This document shows positions 33,503-38,870 of a DNA stretch of 38,870 nucleotides, piece after piece. The notes under the pieces are model-generated. The model worked only from the letters and a program-made list of their open reading frames with translations. It ran no database searches and was not told where the DNA came from. The DNA is taken from NCBI GenBank assembly GCA_905233465.1, contig CAJOEI010000034.1, positions 4,562 to 43,431 of the forward strand. The letters are read 5' to 3'. Positions within the stretch are counted from its first letter, which is position 1. Each line of letters opens with the position of its first letter. Source of the stretch: an uncultured Bacteroidaceae bacterium (GTDB taxonomy: Bacteria; Bacteroidota; Bacteroidia; Bacteroidales; Bacteroidaceae). Made by a program: the position numbers and the translations under genes.

Positions 33503-34261
33503 ATGGCAATGACAAAGGACGGCAATGGCGCTGAGCTGCCGAGCATCTTCCGTACAGTGCCCAAGTGGCAGGACCTGCGTTTCTATCAGAAGTCGGAAGT
33601 GCTATACCAGTTGACGTTTGTCTTCTGCGAGCGTTTCCTGGCCAAGCACGGCGACCGCACCGTGGACCAGATGATACAGGCTGCCCGTTCGGGCAAGCAG
33701 AACATCGTGGAGGGTTCGGAAGATGCCAAGACGAGCACAGAGATGCAGGTCAAGCTGCTGAATGTGGCTCGCTCGAGCATTGGCGAACTGCGTCAGGACT
33801 TTGATGACTTCCTTAAAGCGCGGCACCTGAAGATTTGGACACGAGACGACGAGCGCTTCCAGCCTATGCAGGACTTCACCAAGACACACAACATGCTGAG
33901 CGACTACGAGCCTTATTTCCATCAATGGACAGCAGAGGAGATGGCCAACATAGGGCTAACCTTGTGCTATCAGGTGGACGTGATGATGAACAAATACCTG
34001 AAAGAGACCGAGAGGATCTTCGTGCAAGAGGGCGGCGTGAAAGAGCGCATGCACAAGGCCCGCACGGGCTATCGCCAGCAGCAAGACACACGTCTGGCAG
34101 AGCTGGAGCGCACAGTGCCCCAGCTGCAACAGCAAATAGAGACAGCACAGCAGGAGGCTGCACGCTGGAAGGCTGCTTACGAAGACCTGAAACAACGCGC
34201 CCTCAAAGCTTATAATGAGCAGAAAAAGGAGATAGAAGAGCTGAAGAAGAGTGTGAAATAG
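33503..34261 (+). CDS. Four-helix-bundle suffix domain protein (23S rRNA IVP/Avd-like fold)
   Basis: A 252-residue helical protein. Residues about 20-180 match the four-helix-bundle family related to intervening-sequence proteins (WQDLRFYQKSEVLYQLTFVFCERFL, IVEGSEDAKTSTEMQVKLLNVARSSIGEL); residues 185-250 form a long charged coiled coil. Small proteins of this fold occur in 23S rRNA intervening sequences and as the Avd partner of diversity-generating retroelements, but no reverse transcriptase or variable repeat is nearby. Function unknown. The gene is flanked directly on both sides by CTATAG arrays, the downstream array beginning at its stop codon. Confidence 0.75.
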   Translation: MAMTKDGNGAELPSIFRTVPKWQDLRFYQKSEVLYQLTFVFCERFLAKHGDRTVDQMIQAARSGKQNIVEGSEDAKTSTEMQVKLLNVARSSIGELRQDFDDFLKARHLKIWTRDDERFQPMQDFTKTHNMLSDYEPYFHQWTAEEMANIGLTLCYQVDVMMNKYLKETERIFVQEGGVKERMHKARTGYRQQQDTRLAELERTVPQLQQQIETAQQEAARWKAAYEDLKQRALKAYNEQKKEIEELKKSVK

Positions 34262-34333
34262 AGACTATAGAGGCTATAGTGGCTATAGAGGCTATAGAAG
34301 CTATAGAGTCTATAGAGACTATAAAAGCTATAG
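34256..34333 (+). repeat. CTATAG 9-base array, locus 3
   Basis: Exact CTATAG at 34265, 34274, 34283, 34292, 34301, 34310 and 34328, and CTATAA at 34319, all in 9-base register. The preceding in-phase unit contains the TAG stop codon of the four-helix-bundle gene. The array ends 10 bases before birA. Confidence 0.9.
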
Positions 34334-34342
34334 AGAGGCAAT

Positions 34343-35143
34343 ATGAAGAGGATTACCCTTGACACTGTATCATCCACTAACTCCTTTCTGGCGACGCAGG
34401 CGGCGGCAGAGGGAGGGGCGATGACTGTGGTCACGGCGGAGGAGCAGACGGCGGGGCGCGGGCAGGGCACCAACACGTGGGAGTCGGCGCGCGGACAGAA
34501 TCTGCTGTTCAGCATCATGGTGCATCCGCGCCGCGTGGCGGCAGCGGACATCTGGGTGCTGAGCGAGGCCATCGCCGTGAGCATAGCCGAGGTGGTGGCG
34601 CGATGCATCGACGCCGAAGGCGACGAATGTCGTGGCGGCGCAGGCGCAACCGTGACGGTAAAGTGGCCCAACGACATCTATGTGGGCGACGCGAAGATAG
34701 CCGGCATACTCATCGAGACACGCATGAGCAGCCAGCACGTGGAGCGCGCCATCATTGGCTGCGGCGTGGATGTCAACCAGACAGAGTTCAGCTTCAGCTC
34801 CCCAGAGCCAACGTCGTTGGCTCTGCTCACCGGCCGCCGCTGGGAGCGACAGACAGTGTTGGAGAAGATTCTCGCCGCCTTCCGGCGGCGCTACGAGAGC
34901 ATCGAGGGCACAACAGCCAGCAACAGCACGGACACCAGCGCAGCCACACAACGCATCCACGAGGAATATATGTCTCTGCTCTACCGGCGCGAGGGCTGCT
35001 ATGGCTGGGAGGACAAGGACGGCGCCTTCAGCGCCCGCATCGCCGACGTCACGCGGCAGGGACAGCTCATCCTGGAAGACACCTCCGGCCGGCGGCGGGC
35101 ATACTACTTCAAGGAAGTGAGCTATGAGAGGCGGCAACCATAA
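34343..35143 (+). CDS. birA: Biotin--[acetyl-CoA-carboxylase] ligase (BirA type, no repressor domain)
   Basis: A 266-residue biotin protein ligase that attaches biotin to the biotin carboxyl carrier protein. The biotin/ATP loop GRGQGTNTWES (family GRGRxGRxW), the KWPNDIYVGDAKIAGIL segment with the catalytic Lys and the C-terminal SH3-like domain (ARIADVTRQGQLILEDTSG) are present. No N-terminal helix-turn-helix exists, so this is the monofunctional form. The segment TTASNSTDTSAATQ is a low-complexity insertion. CTATAG array 3 separates it from the upstream gene. Confidence 0.95.
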   Translation: MKRITLDTVSSTNSFLATQAAAEGGAMTVVTAEEQTAGRGQGTNTWESARGQNLLFSIMVHPRRVAAADIWVLSEAIAVSIAEVVARCIDAEGDECRGGAGATVTVKWPNDIYVGDAKIAGILIETRMSSQHVERAIIGCGVDVNQTEFSFSSPEPTSLALLTGRRWERQTVLEKILAAFRRRYESIEGTTASNSTDTSAATQRIHEEYMSLLYRREGCYGWEDKDGAFSARIADVTRQGQLILEDTSGRRRAYYFKEVSYERRQP

Positions 35144-35182
35144 AAATTAGGTAGTGAAGCGCAAAAAAAAACGCATAAAGTT

Positions 35183-35212
35183 TTGGTGAATCACCGAAAG
35201 TAGGTATCTTTG
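35183..35212 (+). promoter_or_regulatory. Bacteroidetes promoter of the ferredoxin gene
   Basis: TTG at 35183-35185, 19 bases, then TATCTTTG at 35205-35212. The leader to the ATG at 35263 is about 45 bases and rich in A and C without hairpins. Confidence 0.75.
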
Positions 35213-35262
35213 CGGCCACAAAACACAATAATCAACATCAAACTAATCAAAAATCAACTATT

Positions 35263-35427
35263 ATGGCTTACGTAATTGGTGAAGACTGTGTTGCTTGCGG
35301 CACATGTATCGACGAATGCCCCGTTGGAGCAATCTCTGAGGGCGATATCTACAGCATCAACCCCGACGAGTGCACAGAATGCGGCACTTGCGCTGATGTT
35401 TGCCCCTCCGGCGCTATCAGCAAGTAA
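35263..35427 (+). CDS. Small 2[4Fe-4S] ferredoxin
   Basis: A 54-residue bacterial-type ferredoxin. Two CxxCxxCxxxC(P) motifs are present: Cys9-12-15-19 (CVACGTCIDECP) and Cys37-40-43-47 (CTECGTCADVCP). Each binds one 4Fe-4S cluster with the last Cys supporting the opposite cluster, giving a low-potential electron carrier, for example for pyruvate:ferredoxin oxidoreductase and Rnf in anaerobic Bacteroidales. It has its own promoter and is monocistronic, ending with a strong hairpin. Recognition rests on the Cys pattern, which is unambiguous. Confidence 0.95.
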   Translation: MAYVIGEDCVACGTCIDECPVGAISEGDIYSINPDECTECGTCADVCPSGAISK

Positions 35428-35434
35428 AAAAACA

Positions 35435-35487
35435 CACTATAGCAAGAGGAGCTGCGCCAGAGTATGGCGCAGCTCCTTGCTATAGTG
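35435..35487. terminator. Long hairpin after the ferredoxin gene
   Basis: CACTATAGCAAG-AG-GAGCTGCGCC (35435-35458, two-base bulge) pairs with GGCGCAGCTCCTTGCTATAGTG (35466-35487, here given as arm bounds) around AGAGTAT: about 22 pairs. An A-run before it and no T-run after it mean the canonical terminator form applies to the minus strand; on the plus strand it would act only as a strong 3' hairpin. Its right arm contains the first CTATAG of array 4, and its left arm contains another CTATAG at 35437. Confidence 0.7.
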
Positions 35488-35557
35488 GCTATAGAAACTA
35501 TAGAGACTATAGAAACTATAGAGTCTATAGCAACTATAGGAGCTATAGGAGCTATAG
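35480..35557 (+). repeat. CTATAG 9-base array, locus 4
   Basis: Nine exact CTATAG copies at 35480, 35489, 35498, 35507, 35516, 35525, 35534, 35543 and 35552, with no departures from 9-base spacing. Spacers: TGG, AAA, AGA, AAA, AGT, CAA, GAG, GAG, AGA. It lies between the ferredoxin hairpin and the tRNA promoter. Confidence 0.93.
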
Positions 35558-35563
35558 AGAGAC

Positions 35564-35590
35564 GTTTTTTGCCGTTATCGGCAAAAAAAC
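35564..35590. other. Inverted repeat between CTATAG array 4 and the tRNA promoter
   Basis: GTTTTTTGCCG and CGGCAAAAAAAC form an 11-pair dyad around TTAT (one extra A in the right arm). T-run on the left and A-run on the right make it symmetric rather than a classic terminator; it ends 11 bases before the -33 TTG, so it may be an operator or mRNA 3' structure. Confidence 0.55.
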
Positions 35591-35601
35591 ATCAATATTC
35601 T

Positions 35602-35631
35602 TTGGCGTTTCGCAGAAAAGCAGTACCTTTG
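35602..35631 (+). promoter_or_regulatory. Bacteroidetes promoter of the tRNA-Leu/tRNA-Val unit
   Basis: TTG at 35602-35604, 19 bases, TACCTTTG at 35624-35631. The tRNA-Leu begins 16 bases further on. Confidence 0.75.
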
Positions 35632-35647
35632 CGCCGTCAAAACCGAT

Positions 35648-35729
35648 GCGCTTGTGGTGGAATTGGTAGACACGCCAGACTTAGGATCTGGTGCCGCAAG
35701 GCGTGTAAGTTCGAGTCTTATCAGGCGTA
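35648..35729 (+). tRNA. tRNA-Leu (anticodon UAG)
   Basis: Acceptor GCGCTTG pairs with CAGGCGT (two G-U pairs) plus discriminator A. The anticodon stem CCAGA/TCTGG encloses CTTAGGA, anticodon TAG. The long variable arm (GTGCCGCAAGGCGT region) is that of a class II tRNA, and the T-loop is TTCGAGT. CCA is not encoded. Confidence 0.93.
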
Positions 35730-35754
35730 CTTCTTTTGACAGAAAATCATTCTC

Positions 35755-35828
35755 GTCGGCATAGCTCAGCTGGTTAGAGTATCACCTTGACATGGTGGGG
35801 GTCCTTGGTTCGAGTCCAAGTGTCGACA
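35755..35828 (+). tRNA. tRNA-Val (anticodon GAC)
   Basis: Acceptor GTCGGCA pairs with TGTCGAC (one G-U pair) and discriminator A. D-arm TAGCTCAGCTGGTTAGA, anticodon stem TCACC/GGTGG around TTGACAT (GAC), T-arm CTTGG/CCAAG with loop TTCGAGT. It lies 25 bases after tRNA-Leu; CCA is not encoded. Confidence 0.93.
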
Positions 35829-35914
35829 CACGCACGAGCCGCACACATTTCGCACAGAGATGCATGCGGCTTTAATCGTATCAGAAAGAATAACATACCA
35901 CCAAACTGACTAAC

Positions 35915-36655
35915 GTGTTTCTCCACAGGACAGAGTTGCTGCTTGGCAGCAAAACGTTGTCGCGTCTGGCCTCGCGCCGAGTGATTGTCTTCGGCGTGGG
36001 CGGCGTGGGCTCGTGGTGCGCCGAAGGTCTGGTGCGCAGCGGCGTGCAGCATCTGACCATTGTCGATGCCGACCGCGTGGCCGTGACGAACATCAACCGC
36101 CAGCTGATGGCCACGACACTGACCGTGGGCCAGCCCAAGGTGGACGCGCTGCGCGAGCGGCTGCTGAGCATCAATCCCGAAGCTGACATCACGGCCGTGG
36201 AGGGCGTGTTCTGTGAGGACACCGCCGACAGCTTTGAATTAGACAGCTACGACTACATCATCGACGCCATCGACTCGCTGAAAGACAAAGCGCTGTTGAT
36301 ACTCATGGCGTGCCGCACGCACGCCACGCTATTCTCGTCTATGGGTGCGGCGCTGAAGCTCGACCCGACACGCATACGCGTGGCGGAGTTCTGGCGTGTG
36401 GAGGGCGACCCTCTGGCGCGGGCGCTGCGCCAGCGTTTCCGTCGTGCCGGCACGATGCCACGCCGCAAGTTCAAGTGCGTGTACAGCGACGAGCTACTGC
36501 ACAACCACACTCTGCCGCCCGCTGCCGCCGCTGCCGAAGTGCCGTCGATGTTCAACAAACCCCAAGTCAACGGCAGCGTGGCACATATCACCGCCATCTT
36601 CGGCTTCACCCTCGCCGGATTGGTGATAGAGAAGGAAAGAGAGAAAGAGCTATAG
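35915..36655 (+). CDS. tcdA: tRNA threonylcarbamoyladenosine dehydratase (TcdA/CsdL)
   Basis: A 246-residue E1-like (ThiF/MoeB) enzyme. It has the ATP-binding GVGGVGSW near residues 26-33, the acidic DADRVAVTNINRQ segment, DAIDSLKDK, and the C-terminal SMGAALKLDPTRIRVAEFWRVEGDPLARALRQRFRR block typical of TcdA. The enzyme makes the cyclic ct6A form of t6A in tRNA from ATP. The gene starts with GTG at 35915, 86 bases after tRNA-Val. Its stop codon TAG is the second half of the first CTATAG of array 5. Confidence 0.93.
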   Translation: MFLHRTELLLGSKTLSRLASRRVIVFGVGGVGSWCAEGLVRSGVQHLTIVDADRVAVTNINRQLMATTLTVGQPKVDALRERLLSINPEADITAVEGVFCEDTADSFELDSYDYIIDAIDSLKDKALLILMACRTHATLFSSMGAALKLDPTRIRVAEFWRVEGDPLARALRQRFRRAGTMPRRKFKCVYSDELLHNHTLPPAAAAAEVPSMFNKPQVNGSVAHITAIFGFTLAGLVIEKEREKEL

Positions 36656-36712
36656 TGGCTATAGTAGCTATAGAGTCTATAGAGTCTATCGAATCTATCT
36701 AGTCTATCAAAC
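36650..36712 (+). repeat. CTATAG 9-base array, locus 5 (decaying)
   Basis: CTATAG at 36650, 36659, 36668 and 36677, then variants CTATCG at 36686, CTATCT at 36695 and CTATCA at 36704, all 9 bases apart. The first unit supplies the TAG stop of tcdA. The array reaches to within 11 bases of the GH97 ATG. Confidence 0.9.
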
Positions 36713-36722
36713 CCATCACAAT

Positions 36723-38549
36723 ATGCAACAGCGATCAACACTACACTTTGCAGCTGTCATGCTGCTGACAGCGCTGCTGGCAGCGCCATGCGCCGCACGC
36801 ACCAAGATGCGCTCGCCCAACGGGCGGCTCACCATGACCACAGAGGCCGACGGGCTGCGCCTGCACTGCAATGGCCAGCCTGTGCTGGACATCACACGCA
36901 TGGGCTATGACAGCGAGTGGAGCGCCACTCCCGAACTGAAGGCCAACGGCCGCGTGACGGCCGACTACCGCATGCTGTCCGGCAAGCGCCAGCACTGCAC
37001 CAACCGAGCCAACGAATACATCGCCAAGCTGTCGCCGCGCCTCACGCTGCGCCTGCGGCTCTACGACGACGGACTGGCATTCCGCTACGAGCTGTGCGGA
37101 CTGGCACACGAGTGCGTGACGCCGGAATATACCACCTACCACATCGCCGAGGGCACACAGCGTTGGATGATGCCGTGGAGCGACGGCTACGAAGGATTCT
37201 ATGCACCCGCCACGACATGTGCCGACGGCCGTTGGGCCTTCCCCGCACTACTGCAGCCCGCCGAGGGCACTTTCGTGCTGCTCACCGAGGCCGGCATTGA
37301 GCGCCACCGCAGCGCCGCAAGCATGCACAATAAGGGCGAGGACTTCAACGTCGTGGCCGACCGCAACGAGCTGCTACTCACCGGCGACTGGTCATCGCCC
37401 TGGCGTGTGGCCATCGTGGGCTCGCTGGCCGACGTCGTGGAGAGCACCCTCGTCACCGACGTGGCACCGGCGTGCCGCCTGACCGACACGTCATGGATAG
37501 AGCCCGGAGTGGTGTCGTGGGTCTACTGGGCCTACAACCACGGCAGCAACGACTATAACATCATCAAGCAATATGTGGACCTGGCTGCCACGCTGCACCT
37601 GCCATACGTGCTCATCGATGCCGAGTGGGACGAGATGCGCGACGGCAAGACCATCGAAGATGCCGTGCGCTACGCCCGTGAGCGAGGCGTGCGGCCACTG
37701 ATCTGGTACAACTCATGCATGGGATGGATCAACGGTGCTCCAGGCCCGAAGTTCCGCCTCAACGTGCCGGAGAAGCGTGAGCGCGAGTTCGCATGGTGCG
37801 ACAGCATCGGTGTGGCCGGCGTGAAGATTGACTTCTTCGGCGGCGACGACGTGCGCAACATGAACTACTGCATCGACCTGCTGGAATGCGCCGCACGCCA
37901 CCACCTCACCGTGAACTTCCACGGCGCCACGGTGCCACGCGGATGGCAGCGCACATACCCCAACCTGATGTCCACCGAGGGTGTCTACGGTGCCGAGTGG
38001 TACAACAACGTACCGACCTTCACCACCCGTGCCGCAGCACATAACGCCACCCTGCCCTTCACCCGCAACGTCATCGGCCCGATGGACTACACGCCGTGTG
38101 CCTTCAGCGACTCGCAGCACCCGCACATCACCACCCACGCCCACGAGCTGGCGCTCACCGTGCTCTACGAGAGCGGACTGCAGCATCTGGCCGACCGTCC
38201 CGAGAGCCTGCTGGCACAGCCGCAGCAGGTGCAGGACTTCTTCTCCAATCTGCCTGCGGCATGGGACGAGACACGCCTCGTCAGCGGCTACCCGGGCCGC
38301 GACGTGGTCATGGCGCGTCGCAGCGGCACCACATGGTACGTGGCAGGCATCAACGGCACCGAGCAACCCCTCGACCTCGACCTCACGGGCTTGAAGAAGA
38401 CCCTGCGTGCCAAGAAGTCCGCCCAGTGCCAGCTCTTCCTCGATGCCGACGAGGATCGCGCATGGCAACTGCGTACCGCCACCGTCGCGGACCTCACCAC
38501 CATACACATGCGTGCCCGAGGCGGCTTCGTGATTGTAATCAGGCAGTAA
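36723..38549 (+). CDS. Glycoside hydrolase family 97, retaining (alpha-galactosidase-like)
   Basis: A 608-residue secreted GH97 enzyme with signal peptide (hydrophobic stretch …LLTALLAAPCAA) and the expected order: N-terminal beta-sandwich, TIM barrel, C-terminal beta domain. The barrel contains GVKIDFF with Asp370 as probable nucleophile and STEGVYGAEW with Glu419 as probable acid/base. An Asp nucleophile in this motif is the feature of the retaining subgroup, as in the Bacteroides alpha-galactosidase, unlike the inverting alpha-glucosidase SusB. Substrate is therefore likely an alpha-galactoside, but this is inference. No SusC/SusD pair lies nearby, so it is outside a classical polysaccharide locus. 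Confidence 0.9.
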   Translation: MQQRSTLHFAAVMLLTALLAAPCAARTKMRSPNGRLTMTTEADGLRLHCNGQPVLDITRMGYDSEWSATPELKANGRVTADYRMLSGKRQHCTNRANEYIAKLSPRLTLRLRLYDDGLAFRYELCGLAHECVTPEYTTYHIAEGTQRWMMPWSDGYEGFYAPATTCADGRWAFPALLQPAEGTFVLLTEAGIERHRSAASMHNKGEDFNVVADRNELLLTGDWSSPWRVAIVGSLADVVESTLVTDVAPACRLTDTSWIEPGVVSWVYWAYNHGSNDYNIIKQYVDLAATLHLPYVLIDAEWDEMRDGKTIEDAVRYARERGVRPLIWYNSCMGWINGAPGPKFRLNVPEKREREFAWCDSIGVAGVKIDFFGGDDVRNMNYCIDLLECAARHHLTVNFHGATVPRGWQRTYPNLMSTEGVYGAEWYNNVPTFTTRAAAHNATLPFTRNVIGPMDYTPCAFSDSQHPHITTHAHELALTVLYESGLQHLADRPESLLAQPQQVQDFFSNLPAAWDETRLVSGYPGRDVVMARRSGTTWYVAGINGTEQPLDLDLTGLKKTLRAKKSAQCQLFLDADEDRAWQLRTATVADLTTIHMRARGGFVIVIRQ

Positions 38550-38575
38550 CTATTGAGCCATCAAGTCAATTTTAC

Positions 38576-38610
38576 GCTACTTTAAGTATTTTTTAACATA
38601 CTTAAGTAGC
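38576..38610. other. AT-rich inverted repeat after the GH97 gene
   Basis: GCTACTTTAAGTAT (38576-38589) and ATACTTAAGTAGC (38598-38610) pair around TTTTTTAAC, with one T unpaired. It is 27 bases after the GH97 stop and could be a weak terminator or an operator ahead of the second antitoxin promoter. Confidence 0.5.
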
Positions 38611-38630
38611 TTTAACCCATATAATATACG

Positions 38631-38638
38631 TACTTTTG
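38631..38638 (+). promoter_or_regulatory. -7 element of the second antitoxin gene
   Basis: TACTTTTG fits TAnnTTTG and lies 155 bases before the ATG at 38793. No TTG in the -33 position. Confidence 0.45.
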
Positions 38639-38678
38639 CCCCGCAAAGTGTAGATACAACACTAACAAACCATACAGG

Positions 38679-38753
38679 ATGGCGACAAGGACATCACGGA
38701 CGAGAACACCACATCACCACCGCCCCGCAATATTCTCTAACTTAAATTATTAA
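38679..38753 (+). CDS. Possible 24-residue basic leader peptide
   Basis: ATG at 38679 opens a frame of 24 codons rich in Arg, Thr and His (MATRTSRTRTPHHHR start) ending in TAA at 38751, in the long leader of the second antitoxin. No comparable peptide precedes the first copy. It could be a regulatory leader or chance. Confidence 0.2.
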   Translation: MATRTSRTRTPHHHRPAIFSNLNY

Positions 38754-38792
38754 CAAATAAAGAAAAACAAGCTCTTCTTCTGACAACGATAT

Positions 38793-38870
38793 ATGAATGC
38801 AATATCACTCAATAGCCTATGGTCATACCTACAGAGCCTGACGCTTACGACCAGCAACAAGAAATGGCTG
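38793..38870 (+). CDS. Second copy of the PIN-associated antitoxin, N-terminal part (3' end outside window)
   Basis: Twenty-six codons (start MNAISLNSLWSYLQSLTLT) run to the right edge. Eighteen of 26 residues are identical to the antitoxin at 28859 (conserved: LN-LWSY-Q-L-LTTSNK-WL). A toxin gene is expected just beyond the window. Confidence 0.7.
   Translation, partial: MNAISLNSLWSYLQSLTLTTSNKKWL

Noticed and set aside
33503..34261. Diversity-generating retroelement built around the Avd-like protein
   Set aside because: No reverse transcriptase and no template/variable repeat pair is visible in the window.
35480..35557. Coding of a Tyr-Arg-rich repeat protein through the CTATAG array
   Set aside because: The unit contains TAG in one frame on both strands, and open frames through it have no supported start; the same array is always intergenic.
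37713..38507. 264-codon antisense frame in the GH97 gene
   Set aside because: Shadow of a GC-rich gene with clear catalytic motifs on the plus strand.

Overview
The window looks like a chromosomal segment of a Bacteroidales bacterium, most likely a Prevotella-type member of the Prevotellaceae. The evidence is: promoters of the Bacteroidetes form (TTG, about 19 bases, TAnnTTTG) rather than sigma70 form; no Shine-Dalgarno sequences; secreted proteins ending in the type IX secretion style tail (…NGKKVVVK); a DUF4988/collagen/CotH lipoprotein; a GH97 glycosidase; a TamB-TamL pair with a lipidated TamL; and a MlaE/MlaF pair. Base composition is moderately GC-rich and the genes are mostly housekeeping. 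I see no phage, integrase, transposase, CRISPR array or rRNA.

Layout. 1-2.5 kb: the 3' end of a large secreted protein, then a thioredoxin-fold lipid/periplasmic TlpA-like protein. 2.7-10.2 kb, all minus strand: lptB, tig, clpP, clpX, tsaC and a CotH-kinase lipoprotein; this is a proteostasis block (trigger factor plus ClpXP) followed by a tRNA t6A gene. 10.4-13.9 kb, plus: mlaE, mlaF and an ABC-F ATPase. 13.9-20.3 kb: M13 metallopeptidase lipoprotein, metA, a U32/RlhA-type protein and a XylE-like sugar symporter. 20.3-27.2 kb: tamB (read as three frames because of two compensating indels) overlapping tamL. 27.4-38.5 kb: a sugar nucleotidyltransferase-like protein, a PIN toxin-antitoxin pair, a 1179-residue secreted protein, a small acidic protein, a four-helix-bundle protein, birA, a 2[4Fe-4S] ferredoxin, tRNA-Leu and tRNA-Val, tcdA and a GH97 glycosidase. 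The window ends inside a second copy of the antitoxin gene.

The most unusual content is not a gene but patterned spacer DNA. (1) Five arrays of the palindrome CTATAG at an almost perfect 9-base pitch (33 exact copies) sit in five intergenic spacers between 27.2 and 36.7 kb, usually starting exactly at the stop codon of the upstream gene and ending just before the next start. (2) Two arrays of dyads with a CC(N)GG core at a 22-22.5-base pitch lie downstream of genes at 1.72-1.83 kb and 28.44-28.60 kb. (3) GC-palindromes and AT-rich heptamer repeats common in the spacers also occur in frame inside, or at the ends of, several conserved genes (ABC-F, U32, mlaF, clpX linker, the CotH signal peptide, the secreted-protein linker). 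These repeats suggest active spacer elements or slippage-driven spread that is tolerated in protein linkers and termini.

All identifications are from reading translated sequence and remembered family motifs; no search was run.
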